This document shows positions 1 to 8,356 of a stretch of 40,317 nt of DNA, in pieces; the first letter of the stretch is position 1; every line of letters starts with the position of its first letter. The notes beneath the pieces are model-generated. The model searched no databases, had not been told where the DNA came from, and worked only from the letters and a program-made list of their open reading frames with translations. The position numbers and the translations under genes were made by a program. The DNA comes from Streptantibioticus rubrisoli (GTDB lineage Bacteria > Actinomycetota > Actinomycetes > Streptomycetales > Streptomycetaceae): NCBI RefSeq assembly GCF_024436055.1, contig NZ_JANFNH010000060.1, forward strand, positions 1 through 40,317. Reading direction: 5' to 3'.

Positions 1-182
1 CTCCCGCAGCGCAGCGCGAGACCCGAGCCGTACGCAGCCGTGCGCACCGGCAAGCAATGGTGGACGGGAATCGGGTGGGTGGGTGGGGAGGCTCCCCCCC
101 ACGCTCCCGCAGCGCAGCGCGAAACTCGAGCCGTACGCAGCCGCGCGCAACGGCAAGCAAAGGTGAGCGGCAAACGGGTGGG
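1..182. repeat. Two-copy direct repeat, period 103 nt, each copy ending in a G-rich tract
   Basis: Bases 1-79 and 104-182 align without gaps and with only scattered mismatches; both begin CTCCCGCAGCGCAGCGCGA. The first copy runs into a perfect G-quadruplex-type run at 73-88 and the second ends in a similar run at 175-189. The repeat may extend left beyond the window. No gene is supported here; the region lies downstream of gpgS, which ends at 220. Confidence 0.75.
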
Positions 183-219
183 GGGTGGGCGTATATCCGG
201 AACCACCCAGCGTGAGCGG

Positions 220-1188
220 CTACGCCGCGCGGCGGGAGGCGTACTCGGGCACCGTGATCATGGGCGGCCGCTCCTCCGTGGCCACCTCGTGAACCCGTGG
301 CTCAAAACCGCCCTCCGGCCCCCGGTCGAACTGCGTAAGAACCGGCCGCACCATGGCCGCCCGAGCCAGCCGCACCTGCGCGGTGCGGTAGATCGTCGCG
401 GCCATCCGGCCGAGCGCATGGGCATCCTGATGCCGGTGGTGCCGTACCCCGACGTCCACCTGGGCCAACCCGTCCAGCCCCACGCTGGCCAGCGCGTCCA
501 CCAGCATGCCCAGCTCCACCCCGTACCCGACCGGGAACGGCAACCGCTCAAGCAACGAGCGCCGCGCCGCGTACTCGCCGCCCAGCGGCTGGACGAACCC
601 GGCCAGCTGCGGCCAGTGCAGGTTCAGCAGCGGTCGGGCGACCAGCTCGGTGACCCGCCCGCCGCCCGCCGGGACGACGGTTCCCCCGGTGTCCAGCGGC
701 CGGTCGTACATCGCCTTGACCAGGTGCACCCCGGGATCGGTCAGCAGCGGCCCGACGATCCCGTACACGAAACCGGCGTCGAAGTCCCGCAGATCGGCGT
801 CGACGAAGCAGATGATCTCGCCGCTGGTGGCCAGCAGCGACCGCCACAGCACCTCGCCCTTGCCAGGCACCGCCGGAATCCGCGGCAGCACCGCGTCCCG
901 GTGCGCCACCCGCGCCCCGGCCCGCGTGGCCACCTCGGCGGTGCGGTCGGTGGAGCCGGAGTCCATCACCACCAGCTCGTCCACCAGCGGCGCCGCCTCG
1001 CCCATCAGCTCGCGCCGGATCTCCCCGACGATCGCCCCGACGGTGGCCTCCTCGTTGAGCGCGGGGAGCACCACGCTCACCGTGCCAGCCGCCCCTGCCG
1101 CACGCTTGGCCGCCAGCAACTGGTCGAGCGGACGGTCGGCGACGGACCAGGAGCGCCGCTCCAGCCAGCGCTCCACCTCTTTCAGCAC
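220..1188 (-). CDS. gpgS: Glucosyl-3-phosphoglycerate synthase (GpgS), GT-A fold
   Basis: Cytosolic retaining glycosyltransferase expected to move glucose from an NDP-glucose to 3-phosphoglycerate, giving glucosyl-3-phosphoglycerate, the precursor of glucosylglycerate and of methylglucose polysaccharides. The sequence shows the GT-A nucleotide-binding start (VVLPALNEEATVG), VMDSGSTDRT, and the metal-binding D-A-D at residues 130-132 (FVDADLRDF). I chose the GTG at 1188 because GGGAGA lies just upstream; it gives 322 aa, close to the mycobacterial enzyme (about 324). The open frame continues to 1305, but that extension has no family features. It is divergent from the riboswitch-thrC-like unit and has no visible operon partner. 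The family call is firm; the end product in this organism is inferred. Confidence 0.9.
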   Translation of the reverse strand: MLKEVERWLERRSWSVADRPLDQLLAAKRAAGAAGTVSVVLPALNEEATVGAIVGEIRRELMGEAAPLVDELVVMDSGSTDRTAEVATRAGARVAHRDAVLPRIPAVPGKGEVLWRSLLATSGEIICFVDADLRDFDAGFVYGIVGPLLTDPGVHLVKAMYDRPLDTGGTVVPAGGGRVTELVARPLLNLHWPQLAGFVQPLGGEYAARRSLLERLPFPVGYGVELGMLVDALASVGLDGLAQVDVGVRHHRHQDAHALGRMAATIYRTAQVRLARAAMVRPVLTQFDRGPEGGFEPRVHEVATEERPPMITVPEYASRRAA

Positions 1189-1358
1189 GTGCCGTCTCCC
1201 CTGTAAGCGCGATCGCGCGTGTGATCCATCTCGCGGATCGGACGGCTGTCTCAACTTGTCCGACCCTTCAGTTACAGTCTTGACCAACGCGTATGACGAC
1301 CGCATGCCGGGGTCAGCGCGTGAAAAAACGCCTGGGCCAACTGCCCAGCGCCATAGAG

Positions 1359-1495
1359 CTCATCCAGAGGGACTGAGGGAACGGCCCGTTGAAGTCCCGG
1401 CAACCCTCCTACCGGCCGCGCAGCTGTCAGCCGAGGCCACGGTGGGGAAGGTGCCAATTCCGGCCCGCGGCGAGGAGCGCCGTGGGGAAGATGAG
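1359..1495 (+). promoter_or_regulatory. SAM-I (S-box) riboswitch aptamer
   Basis: The conserved S-box core is readable in order. P1 is CTCATC (1359-1364) pairing with GATGAG (1490-1495). AGAGGGACTGAGGGA is followed by ACGGCCCGTTGAAG and CCCGGCAACC, then GGTGCCAATTCC and GGGGAAGATGAG. The 3' strand of P1 runs directly into the ribosome-binding site GAGGAGAG (1494-1501) of the next gene, so ligand binding should sequester that site; I see no separate terminator hairpin. S-box RNAs bind S-adenosylmethionine and switch off methionine-supply genes, which bears on the function of the gene at 1513. Confidence 0.9.
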
Positions 1496-1512
1496 GAGAG
1501 AGGCCTCGCCAT

Positions 1513-2799
1513 ATGGCTGTCGAAACCATCGCATCCACCGTCAGCGCTTCCACCGACTTCGGCCCGGCCGTGGCCCTGTCCTGCCGTGAGTGCGCGGAGC
1601 GCTTCCCGCTCGGCCCGATCTTCGCGTGCGAAGTGTGTTTCGGTCCGCTTGAGGTCGCGTACGAGTTCCCCAGCGGTGACCCGGAGGGGCTCAGGAAGCG
1701 GATCGAGGCCGGGCCCCACAGCATCTGGCGGTACGCGCCGCTGCTGCCCGTCCCGGCGGACGTGGCCAGCAAGCCCAACCTGGACCCCGGCTTCACCAAG
1801 CTGGTCAAGGCCGACCGGCTCGCCCGCGAACTGGGCGTCACCGGTGCCCTGCACGTCAAGGACGACTCCGGCAACCCCACGCACTCCTTCAAGGACCGGG
1901 TGGTGGCCATCGCCGTGGAGGCGGCCCGCAACTTCGGCCTGACCACGCTGTCCTGCTCCTCCACCGGCAACCTGGCCGGTGCCGTCGGCGCCGCCGCGGT
2001 GCGCGCGGGCTTCCGTAGCTGCGTGTTCATCCCGCACGACCTGGAGGCGGGCAAGGTGGTGATGGCCGCGGTCTACGGCGGCGAACTGGTCGGCATCGAG
2101 GGCACGTACGACGATGTGAACCGTTTCTGCAGCGAGTTGATCGGCGATCCGCTCGGCGAGGGCTGGGGCTTCACCAACGTCAACCTGCGCCCCTACTACG
2201 GCGAGGGCTCCAAGACGCTGGCCTACGAGATCTGCGAGCAGCTCGGCTGGCGGCTGCCGGACAACATCGTCATCCCGGTCGCCTCCGGCTCCCAACTCAC
2301 CAAGATCGACAAGGGGTTGCAGGAGCTGGTCAAGCTCGGACTGGTCGAGGACAAGCAGTACCGCATCTACGGTGCGCAGGCCGAGGGCTGCTCCCCGGTG
2401 TCCACCGCGTTCCGGGCCGGTCACGACGTGGTGCGTCCGCAGAAGCCGAACACCATCGCCAAGTCGCTGGCGATCGGCAACCCGGCCGACGGCCCCTACG
2501 TGCTGGACATCGCCCGCCGCACCGGCGGTGCCGTCGAGGACGTCAACGACGAGCAGATCGTCGACGCGATCAAGCTGCTGGCCCGCACCGAGGGCATCTT
2601 CGCCGAGACCGCGGGCGGGGTGACCATCGGTGTGCTGAAGAAGCTGATCGAGACCGGTCAGCTCGATCCGGCCGCCGAGACCGTCGCCATCAACACCGGT
2701 GACGGCCTGAAGACCCTGGACGCGGTGGCACCGACCACCGGACCGACCGCGATCATCCGTCCCACCCTTGACTCGTTCCGAGAGGCTGGCCTCGCATGA
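1513..2799 (+). CDS. metM: Threonine synthase-family PLP enzyme (usually annotated thrC); probable O-phosphohomoserine-dependent homocysteine synthase MetM
   Basis: A 428-aa PLP fold-type II enzyme. The N-terminus carries two CxxC pairs (CREC and CEVC, about residues 24-45), a zinc-ribbon-like lead common in thrC homologues. The PLP lysine is K127 in THSFKDR, and the phosphate-binding loop is SSTGNLAGAV. On family alone it would be threonine synthase, converting O-phosphohomoserine to threonine. Two context facts argue otherwise: a SAM-I riboswitch overlaps its ribosome-binding site, and a CysO-like sulfur carrier follows with ATGA overlap. A Streptomyces pair called MetM/MetO has been described in which a threonine-synthase-like enzyme makes homocysteine from O-phosphohomoserine using a thiocarboxylated carrier, and this arrangement fits it exactly. 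The reaction assignment is inference; the family is certain. Confidence 0.85.
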   Translation: MAVETIASTVSASTDFGPAVALSCRECAERFPLGPIFACEVCFGPLEVAYEFPSGDPEGLRKRIEAGPHSIWRYAPLLPVPADVASKPNLDPGFTKLVKADRLARELGVTGALHVKDDSGNPTHSFKDRVVAIAVEAARNFGLTTLSCSSTGNLAGAVGAAAVRAGFRSCVFIPHDLEAGKVVMAAVYGGELVGIEGTYDDVNRFCSELIGDPLGEGWGFTNVNLRPYYGEGSKTLAYEICEQLGWRLPDNIVIPVASGSQLTKIDKGLQELVKLGLVEDKQYRIYGAQAEGCSPVSTAFRAGHDVVRPQKPNTIAKSLAIGNPADGPYVLDIARRTGGAVEDVNDEQIVDAIKLLARTEGIFAETAGGVTIGVLKKLIETGQLDPAAETVAINTGDGLKTLDAVAPTTGPTAIIRPTLDSFREAGLA

Positions 2800-3071
2800 G
2801 TGTCAATGTCCGCATCCCGACCATCCTGCGCACCTACACCGGCGGACAGGCCGAGGTGACGGCCGAGGGCAGCACGCTGTCCGAGGTCATCGCCTCGCTG
2901 GAGAAGAACCACCCCGGTATCTCCGCCCGCGTGCTGGACGACCAGGGCAAGCTGCGCCGTTTCGTGAACGTCTATGTCAACGACGACGACGTGCGGTTCG
3001 ACAACGGCCTTGAGACGGCCACCCCGGATGGTTCCGGAGTGTCGATTATTCCGGCTGTCGCCGGAGGCTGA
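2796..3071 (+). CDS. metO: Ubiquitin-like sulfur carrier protein, MoaD/ThiS/CysO family (probable MetO)
   Basis: A 91-aa beta-grasp protein ending in the diagnostic Gly-Gly (AVAGG), the site that is adenylated and thiocarboxylated in this family. The body (MSVNVRIPTILRTYTGGQ, RRFVNVYVNDDDVRF, SVSIIPAVAGG-like end) closely resembles mycobacterial CysO rather than the molybdopterin MoaD. Its ATG overlaps the stop of the upstream PLP enzyme gene (ATGA at 2796-2799), so the two are translationally coupled and both lie under the SAM riboswitch. CysO feeds sulfide to the PLP enzyme CysM for cysteine; by analogy this carrier should feed the 1513 enzyme for homocysteine. No Mec-type hydrolase or activating enzyme is encoded nearby, so those partners must lie elsewhere. 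Confidence 0.88.
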   Translation: MSVNVRIPTILRTYTGGQAEVTAEGSTLSEVIASLEKNHPGISARVLDDQGKLRRFVNVYVNDDDVRFDNGLETATPDGSGVSIIPAVAGG

Positions 3072-3323
3072 CCCTCTCTGACCGAACAGTTCCGGCCATT
3101 TGCGAATGCCCCGTTTGCCAATGCGGCAGGCGGGGCACGCGCATCTTCTCGGACGCGGTAGAGTATGCGCGACAGCGGTCGTCCATGATTCAAGGGCTCC
3201 GCTTGGAGGCGGCCAAACCTCATTTCCGGTCATTCGCCAACGGTCGTCCAACCACGCTGGCCGCCAGCGCAGTTCGCACCGCCGCACCACCGCCGTACAG
3301 CCGCTCGGGCTCGGGGCGTGACG

Positions 3324-3342
3324 CACGTGCCGTGGGCACGTG
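3324..3342. promoter_or_regulatory. Perfect interrupted palindrome, candidate operator
   Basis: CACGTGCC, a 3-nt spacer (GTG), then GGCACGTG: 8-bp arms with no mismatch. The spacer is too short for a good RNA hairpin loop and no T-run follows, so a dimeric regulator site is more likely than a terminator. It sits 285 bp upstream of the cold-shock gene. The regulator is unknown. Confidence 0.4.
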
Positions 3343-3485
3343 AAGAACGCGACAAGTTGTACCTGAAATCGGGGTGCCATTTGTCGTGTTAGTCCGCTAT
3401 GCCCGGCCCGAGTTGCCCTGAATTCCCGGCCTTTTTCCCGGAATTACCGATCGGGCGCGCCCAGAATTCTCGTCCGATTGACCTG

Positions 3486-3513
3486 TTGCAGAGGGCGTCC
3501 GGGCAGATACATT
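3486..3513 (+). promoter_or_regulatory. Possible sigma-70-type promoter of the cold-shock gene
   Basis: TTGCAG (3486-3491), a 16-nt spacer and TACATT (3508-3513). The -10 box fits TAnnnT and the -35 box keeps only TTG. It would give a leader of about 110 nt before the ATG at 3628, in keeping with the long leaders of cold-shock genes. This is a prediction by eye only. Confidence 0.35.
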
Positions 3514-3627
3514 CAGCCGCGGTCGACACGCGTTCCGGCGCACACCTCCGTGTGTTGAGGGGGTGAGGTCTGACCCGGGTCCGCGGAGTGCGGCCCCGTG
3601 CAAGGGCCAGTAATAGGGGAGTTAGGG

Positions 3628-3831
3628 ATGGCTCAGGGCACCGTCAAGTGGTTCAACGCGGAGAAGGGATACGGCTTCATCGCGGTCGACGGTGGTGCGG
3701 ACGTCTTCGTGCACTACAGCGCGATCCAGATGGACGGCTACCGCACCCTCGAGGAAGGCCAGCGGGTCGAGTTCGAGATCTCGCAGGGCCAGAAGGGGCC
3801 GCAGGCTGACATGGTCCGGATCGCCGGTTGA
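3628..3831 (+). CDS. Cold shock protein, CspA family
   Basis: A 67-aa single-domain OB-fold protein that binds single-stranded RNA and DNA and acts as an RNA chaperone. RNP1 is KGYGFI (residues 13-18) and RNP2 is VFVHY (about 27-31), after the family start [14 protein letters not shown]. The ATG at 3628 is preceded by GGGGAGTTAGGG and gives the standard length. The gene is monocistronic, bounded by a long upstream region and a strong terminator. It lies between the SAM-regulated pair and groEL2, an order I recall from other Streptomyces chromosomes. No unusual residues are seen. Confidence 0.95.
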   Translation: MAQGTVKWFNAEKGYGFIAVDGGADVFVHYSAIQMDGYRTLEEGQRVEFEISQGQKGPQADMVRIAG

Positions 3832-3864
3832 CCTCCGGCGCATCGCGCCACGAGACCTCGTGTT

Positions 3865-3900
3865 CGAAGGGTCCGCACCCCTTGGGGTGCGGACCCTTCG
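3865..3900 (+). terminator. Strong rho-independent-type terminator after the cold-shock gene
   Basis: A perfect 17-bp inverted repeat (arms 3865-3881 and 3884-3900, each starting or ending CGAAGGGTCCGC or its complement) around a TT centre, followed by TCTAT. It begins 34 nt after the stop codon. Confidence 0.85.
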
Positions 3901-3917
3901 TCTATACGTGACGGCGA

Positions 3918-4041
3918 TCGAGGCCCTGCGGGCGGCTTGCGCCCTCCCGTCGCCCGACCGCCACCCCTATTGGACGCCCTGCGGGCGGCTTGCGCCCTCC
4001 CGTCGCCCGGCCGCCACCTCTCATCGAGGCCCTGCGGGCCG

Positions 4042-4050
<9 letters not shown>
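3918..4050. repeat. Tandem repeat, 53-nt period, 2.5 copies, running into the groEL2 promoter
   Basis: Copies start at 3918, 3971 and 4024; each contains CCCTGCGGGCSGCTTGCRCY. The third copy is cut short where its CTTGCACTC becomes the first CIRCE half-site and the TTGCAC -35 box of groEL2. The first two copies carry CTTGCGCCC at the same place. Confidence 0.8.
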
Positions 4051-5850
<1,800 letters not shown>

Positions 5851-5888
5851 TCCGTCGAGGATCAGGCTCCGGCCAACCCGAGGTCCAA

Positions 5889-5926
5889 CCCGAGGGCGGT
5901 ACCCCACCAGGGGTACCGCCCTCGGG
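5889..5926. terminator. Bidirectional terminator between groEL2 and murQ
   Basis: A perfect 17-bp stem (5889-5905 with 5910-5926, arms CCCGAGGGCGGTACCCC and its complement) with loop ACCA. It serves groEL2 and, on the other strand, the leftward rpiR-murQ unit ending at 5948. Confidence 0.85.
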
Positions 5927-5947
5927 CGTTTCCGCCTGGCTTTCCGC

Positions 5948-6883
5948 CTAGCCGAGCGCCGCCCGCAGCGCGGCGCGCAGTCGGCCGCCGTGCCGGGCCA
6001 GCAGCCGTTCGGCGGTGGCGGCGTCCACCTCGCCCAGGATGGTGAGGATGGCGTTCTTCACCTCGCCGCCGGTCGCGGTCAGCGCCGACTCGATCTCCTC
6101 GTCCGCGGCGCCGGTGGCCAGTGCGACGATGCGGCGGGCGCGGGCGCGCAGCTTCTCGTTGGAGGAGCGTACGTCGACCATCAGGTTCCCGTAGGTCTTG
6201 CCGAGCCGGATCATCGTGATGGTCGAGATCATGTTGAGCACCAGCTTCTGCGCGGTGCCCGCCTTCAACCGGGTGGAGCCGGTGAGCAGTTCGGGGCCGA
6301 CCACCACCTCGATGCCGTGCTCGGCCGCGGCGGCCAGCGCGGAGTCCGCGTTGCAGGACAGTCCGATGGTCAACGCGCCCCGCGCACGGGCGTGTTCGAC
6401 CGCCGCGACGGCGTACGGGGTGCGGCCGGAGGCCGAGATTCCGACGACGGTGTCATCGGAGCCGACGCCCAGCGCGTCCAGGTCCTCGGCGGCGAGTTCG
6501 GCGCTGTCCTCCGCGCCCTCGACCGCGGTCAGCATCGCCTCGGGGCCGCCAGCGATCAGGCCGACGACCTGTCCGGGGCGGGTGTTGAAGGTGGGCGGGC
6601 ACTCGCTGGCGTCCAGTACGCCGAGCCGTCCGGCGGTGCCCGCGCCCGCGTAGACCAGGCGTCCGCCGCGGGCCATCCGCTCTGCGGTGGCGTCGATGGC
6701 TGCGGCGATGGACGGCAGCCGGTCGGCGACGGCGGCTGCGACGGTGGCGTCCTGGCCGTTCATGATCCGGGCGATGTCGAGGGTCGGCAGCTGGTCGATG
6801 TCCGACAGCTCCGGCTGGAACTCCTCGGTGGTGAGGGTGGCCAACTCGCGGCGCAGCTCACCGTAGGGGGTGTCGCGGGACAT
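5948..6883 (-). CDS. murQ: N-acetylmuramic acid 6-phosphate etherase (MurQ)
   Basis: A 311-aa SIS-domain enzyme that cleaves the D-lactyl ether of MurNAc-6-phosphate to give GlcNAc-6-phosphate, in cytosolic peptidoglycan recycling. The family signature is clear: YAGAGTAGRLGVLDASECPPTF, then IAGG, GISASGRTPY, the STRLKAGTAQKLVLNMIST stretch and YGNLMVD. The ATG at 6883 gives the usual length of about 300 aa. It lies 15 nt downstream of the RpiR-family regulator on the same strand, so the two form an operon, probably controlled by that regulator in response to a muramic acid or amino-sugar phosphate. No PTS transporter or MurNAc kinase gene is nearby. Confidence 0.95.
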   Translation of the reverse strand: MSRDTPYGELRRELATLTTEEFQPELSDIDQLPTLDIARIMNGQDATVAAAVADRLPSIAAAIDATAERMARGGRLVYAGAGTAGRLGVLDASECPPTFNTRPGQVVGLIAGGPEAMLTAVEGAEDSAELAAEDLDALGVGSDDTVVGISASGRTPYAVAAVEHARARGALTIGLSCNADSALAAAAEHGIEVVVGPELLTGSTRLKAGTAQKLVLNMISTITMIRLGKTYGNLMVDVRSSNEKLRARARRIVALATGAADEEIESALTATGGEVKNAILTILGEVDAATAERLLARHGGRLRAALRAALG

Positions 6884-6898
6884 GGCGGCTGGTGGTTC

Positions 6899-7819
6899 CT
6901 AACGTGCGGTGGGCGCTTCGGGGCTGTGGCGGTGGGCGAGCGCCTCGTACGAGGCGGAAAGGGCGGGCGCGGCGTGTTCGTAGGTTCGCTGTGCGACACC
7001 GACGAACAGGCAGTCCACCACCAGGAGTTGGCTGGTGCGGCTGGACATGGCGGCCGGGCGCAGCTCGCTCTCCCGGCGCACCGCGGTGGTCAGGATGACA
7101 TCGGCGTACCTGGCCACCGCACCGTCCGGGCGCCCGGTGATCGCCACCGTGGTGGCGCCCCGGTCGAAGGCGGCGCGCAGCGGTTCTATGACGTCCACGG
7201 TGTTGCCGGAGTGGGTGATCGCCAACGCCACGTCGCCCTGGCGCAGTTGGACGGCGTTGGTGACGGCCAGATGCGGATCACTGTGGGCATGTGCGATCAG
7301 CCCGATGCGCAGCAGTTTCTGCACCAGGTCCTGGCCGACCAGGGCGGACGCCCCGATGCCGTAGACGTCGATGCGGCGGGCGGCGGTCAACGCGCCTACC
7401 GCTGCCTCCAGTTGGGAGACGTCGAGTCCGGCCGCGGTGTCGGCCAGGGTCTGCCGCTCGTCGTGGGCGAGTTTGGCGATCACGTCGGCCAGTGGGTCGT
7501 CCACCGCGATGTCCGCGGTGACCGAGGCCGGTGCGCCCGACTGCTGCTGGGCGGCGAACGCGGCGAGTGCGAGGCGCAGGTCACGGTAGCCGGGATAGCC
7601 CAGGACCCGGGCGGTGCGTACGACGGTGGCCTCGCTGGTGCCGGTGCGCTGGGCGAGTGCGGTGACGGTGAGCTGGGCGCATCCGGCCGGGTCGGCGGCG
7701 ACGGCTTCGGCGACGCGCTGCATCGAGCGGGGCATGGTGGGGGCGAGGGTTCTGACCTTGGCGGCCAGGGCTGGGCCGGTGCCGCGCTGGCGGAAAGATT
7801 CCTTCGCGTTCTGCGTCAC
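6899..7819 (-). CDS. MurR/RpiR-family transcriptional regulator
   Basis: An N-terminal helix-turn-helix (AEAVAADPAGCAQLTVTALAQ region through SEATVVRTARVLGY) is followed by a SIS sugar-phosphate-binding domain (IDVYGIGASALVGQDL, ITHSGNTVDV, VAITGRP). It heads an operon with murQ, so it most likely senses MurNAc-6-phosphate or a related sugar phosphate. The start is uncertain. I use the GTG at 7819 (306 aa); a TTG at 7855 in the same frame would give 318 aa but would place the palindrome at 7824-7838 inside the gene. With the GTG start that palindrome sits immediately upstream, as expected for autoregulation. The ribosome-binding site is poor for either choice. Confidence 0.88.
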   Translation of the reverse strand: MTQNAKESFRQRGTGPALAAKVRTLAPTMPRSMQRVAEAVAADPAGCAQLTVTALAQRTGTSEATVVRTARVLGYPGYRDLRLALAAFAAQQQSGAPASVTADIAVDDPLADVIAKLAHDERQTLADTAAGLDVSQLEAAVGALTAARRIDVYGIGASALVGQDLVQKLLRIGLIAHAHSDPHLAVTNAVQLRQGDVALAITHSGNTVDVIEPLRAAFDRGATTVAITGRPDGAVARYADVILTTAVRRESELRPAAMSSRTSQLLVVDCLFVGVAQRTYEHAAPALSASYEALAHRHSPEAPTAR

Positions 7820-7823
7820 ACCT

Positions 7824-7838
7824 TGAAAGATATTTTCA
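7824..7838. promoter_or_regulatory. Candidate RpiR/MurR operator
   Basis: A perfect interrupted palindrome, TGAAA-GATAT-TTTCA, in an AT-rich patch unlike its surroundings. RpiR-family regulators often bind TGAAA-N5-TTTCA-like sites. It lies between the rpiR gene and the divergent gene at 7901, so it could control both. Confidence 0.6.
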
Positions 7839-7900
7839 TCACGCCGACCGGTCAATCATCCGGGGCCGGTTCACCGCGGCGGGAGAGGGACAATCGACGT

Positions 7901-8251
7901 ATGGATCTCGAACCCGCGCTGCACGCGGCCCGTGCGCTGGTGCTGGCCGATCTGGCGGCCTGCGGTGTGGATGACGCCGCGGTGGTGTCGCTGGTCGAGG
8001 ACGCGGTGGCGAACCGCCGGTGGTGGGTGGAGCAGTGGCCGGACGGGGCGGAGTACGTCACCGGGCTGGTCGCCCAGGACGTGCAGGACGCGCTCCTCGA
8101 CCGGTACGGGCGCTGGCCGCTGTGCCCGGCGTGTGAGGAGGTCCACGCCCTTGACGTGGAGCCCGAACTCGGTCCGGATCCGCACTGGGTGTGCGGGAAG
8201 GACGGGCTGGTCATCGCGGCTGTCGGCCATCTGCGGGTTCGTCTCGGCTGA
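7901..8251 (+). CDS. Conserved small protein with a possible zinc ribbon
   Basis: A 116-aa protein of unknown function. The ATG at 7901 follows a strong GGGAGAGGGA. The N-terminal half is helical and acidic (MDLEPALHAARALVLADLAACG). The C-terminal half holds CPACEEVH and, about 20 residues later, VCGKDG, which may form a zinc site though only three cysteines are visible. Third codon positions are strongly G/C, so it is a real gene. It is divergent from rpiR across the candidate RpiR operator, but nothing ties it functionally to murQ. I do not recognise a named domain. Confidence 0.75.
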   Translation: MDLEPALHAARALVLADLAACGVDDAAVVSLVEDAVANRRWWVEQWPDGAEYVTGLVAQDVQDALLDRYGRWPLCPACEEVHALDVEPELGPDPHWVCGKDGLVIAAVGHLRVRLG

Positions 8252-8264
8252 GCTTTGCGAACTT

Positions 8265-8348
8265 GCCCACACACCCGCCCGTTTCCCGTCACTGGATTCC
8301 TGCCGGGCAGGTCCGCCGTCTGGGCGGTGTGCGGGCGGGCTGTTGGGC
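8265..8348. terminator. Possible bidirectional terminator
   Basis: A long imperfect stem pairs GCCCACACACCCGCCCG (8265-8281) with CGGGCGGGCTGTTGGGC (8332-8348), with a smaller hairpin inside the 50-nt loop. It lies between two genes that converge, at 8251 and 8357, which is where a shared terminator is expected. Confidence 0.4.
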
Positions 8349-8356
8349 AAAGGGCC

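Larger units (their letters stand above)
3072..3627. other. 556-nt intergenic region before the cold-shock gene
   Basis: I see no convincing coding sequence in this stretch. It contains a perfect 19-bp interrupted palindrome at 3324-3342 and a possible promoter at 3486-3513, both listed separately. A weaker AATTCC/GGAATT inverted repeat lies around 3420-3445. The length suggests a long regulated upstream region for the cold-shock gene. Confidence 0.5.

Noticed and set aside
1332..1348. CTGGGC-CAACT-GCCCAG hairpin as a terminator
   Set aside because: The stem is only 6 bp and no T-run follows; it lies just before the riboswitch and may be incidental.
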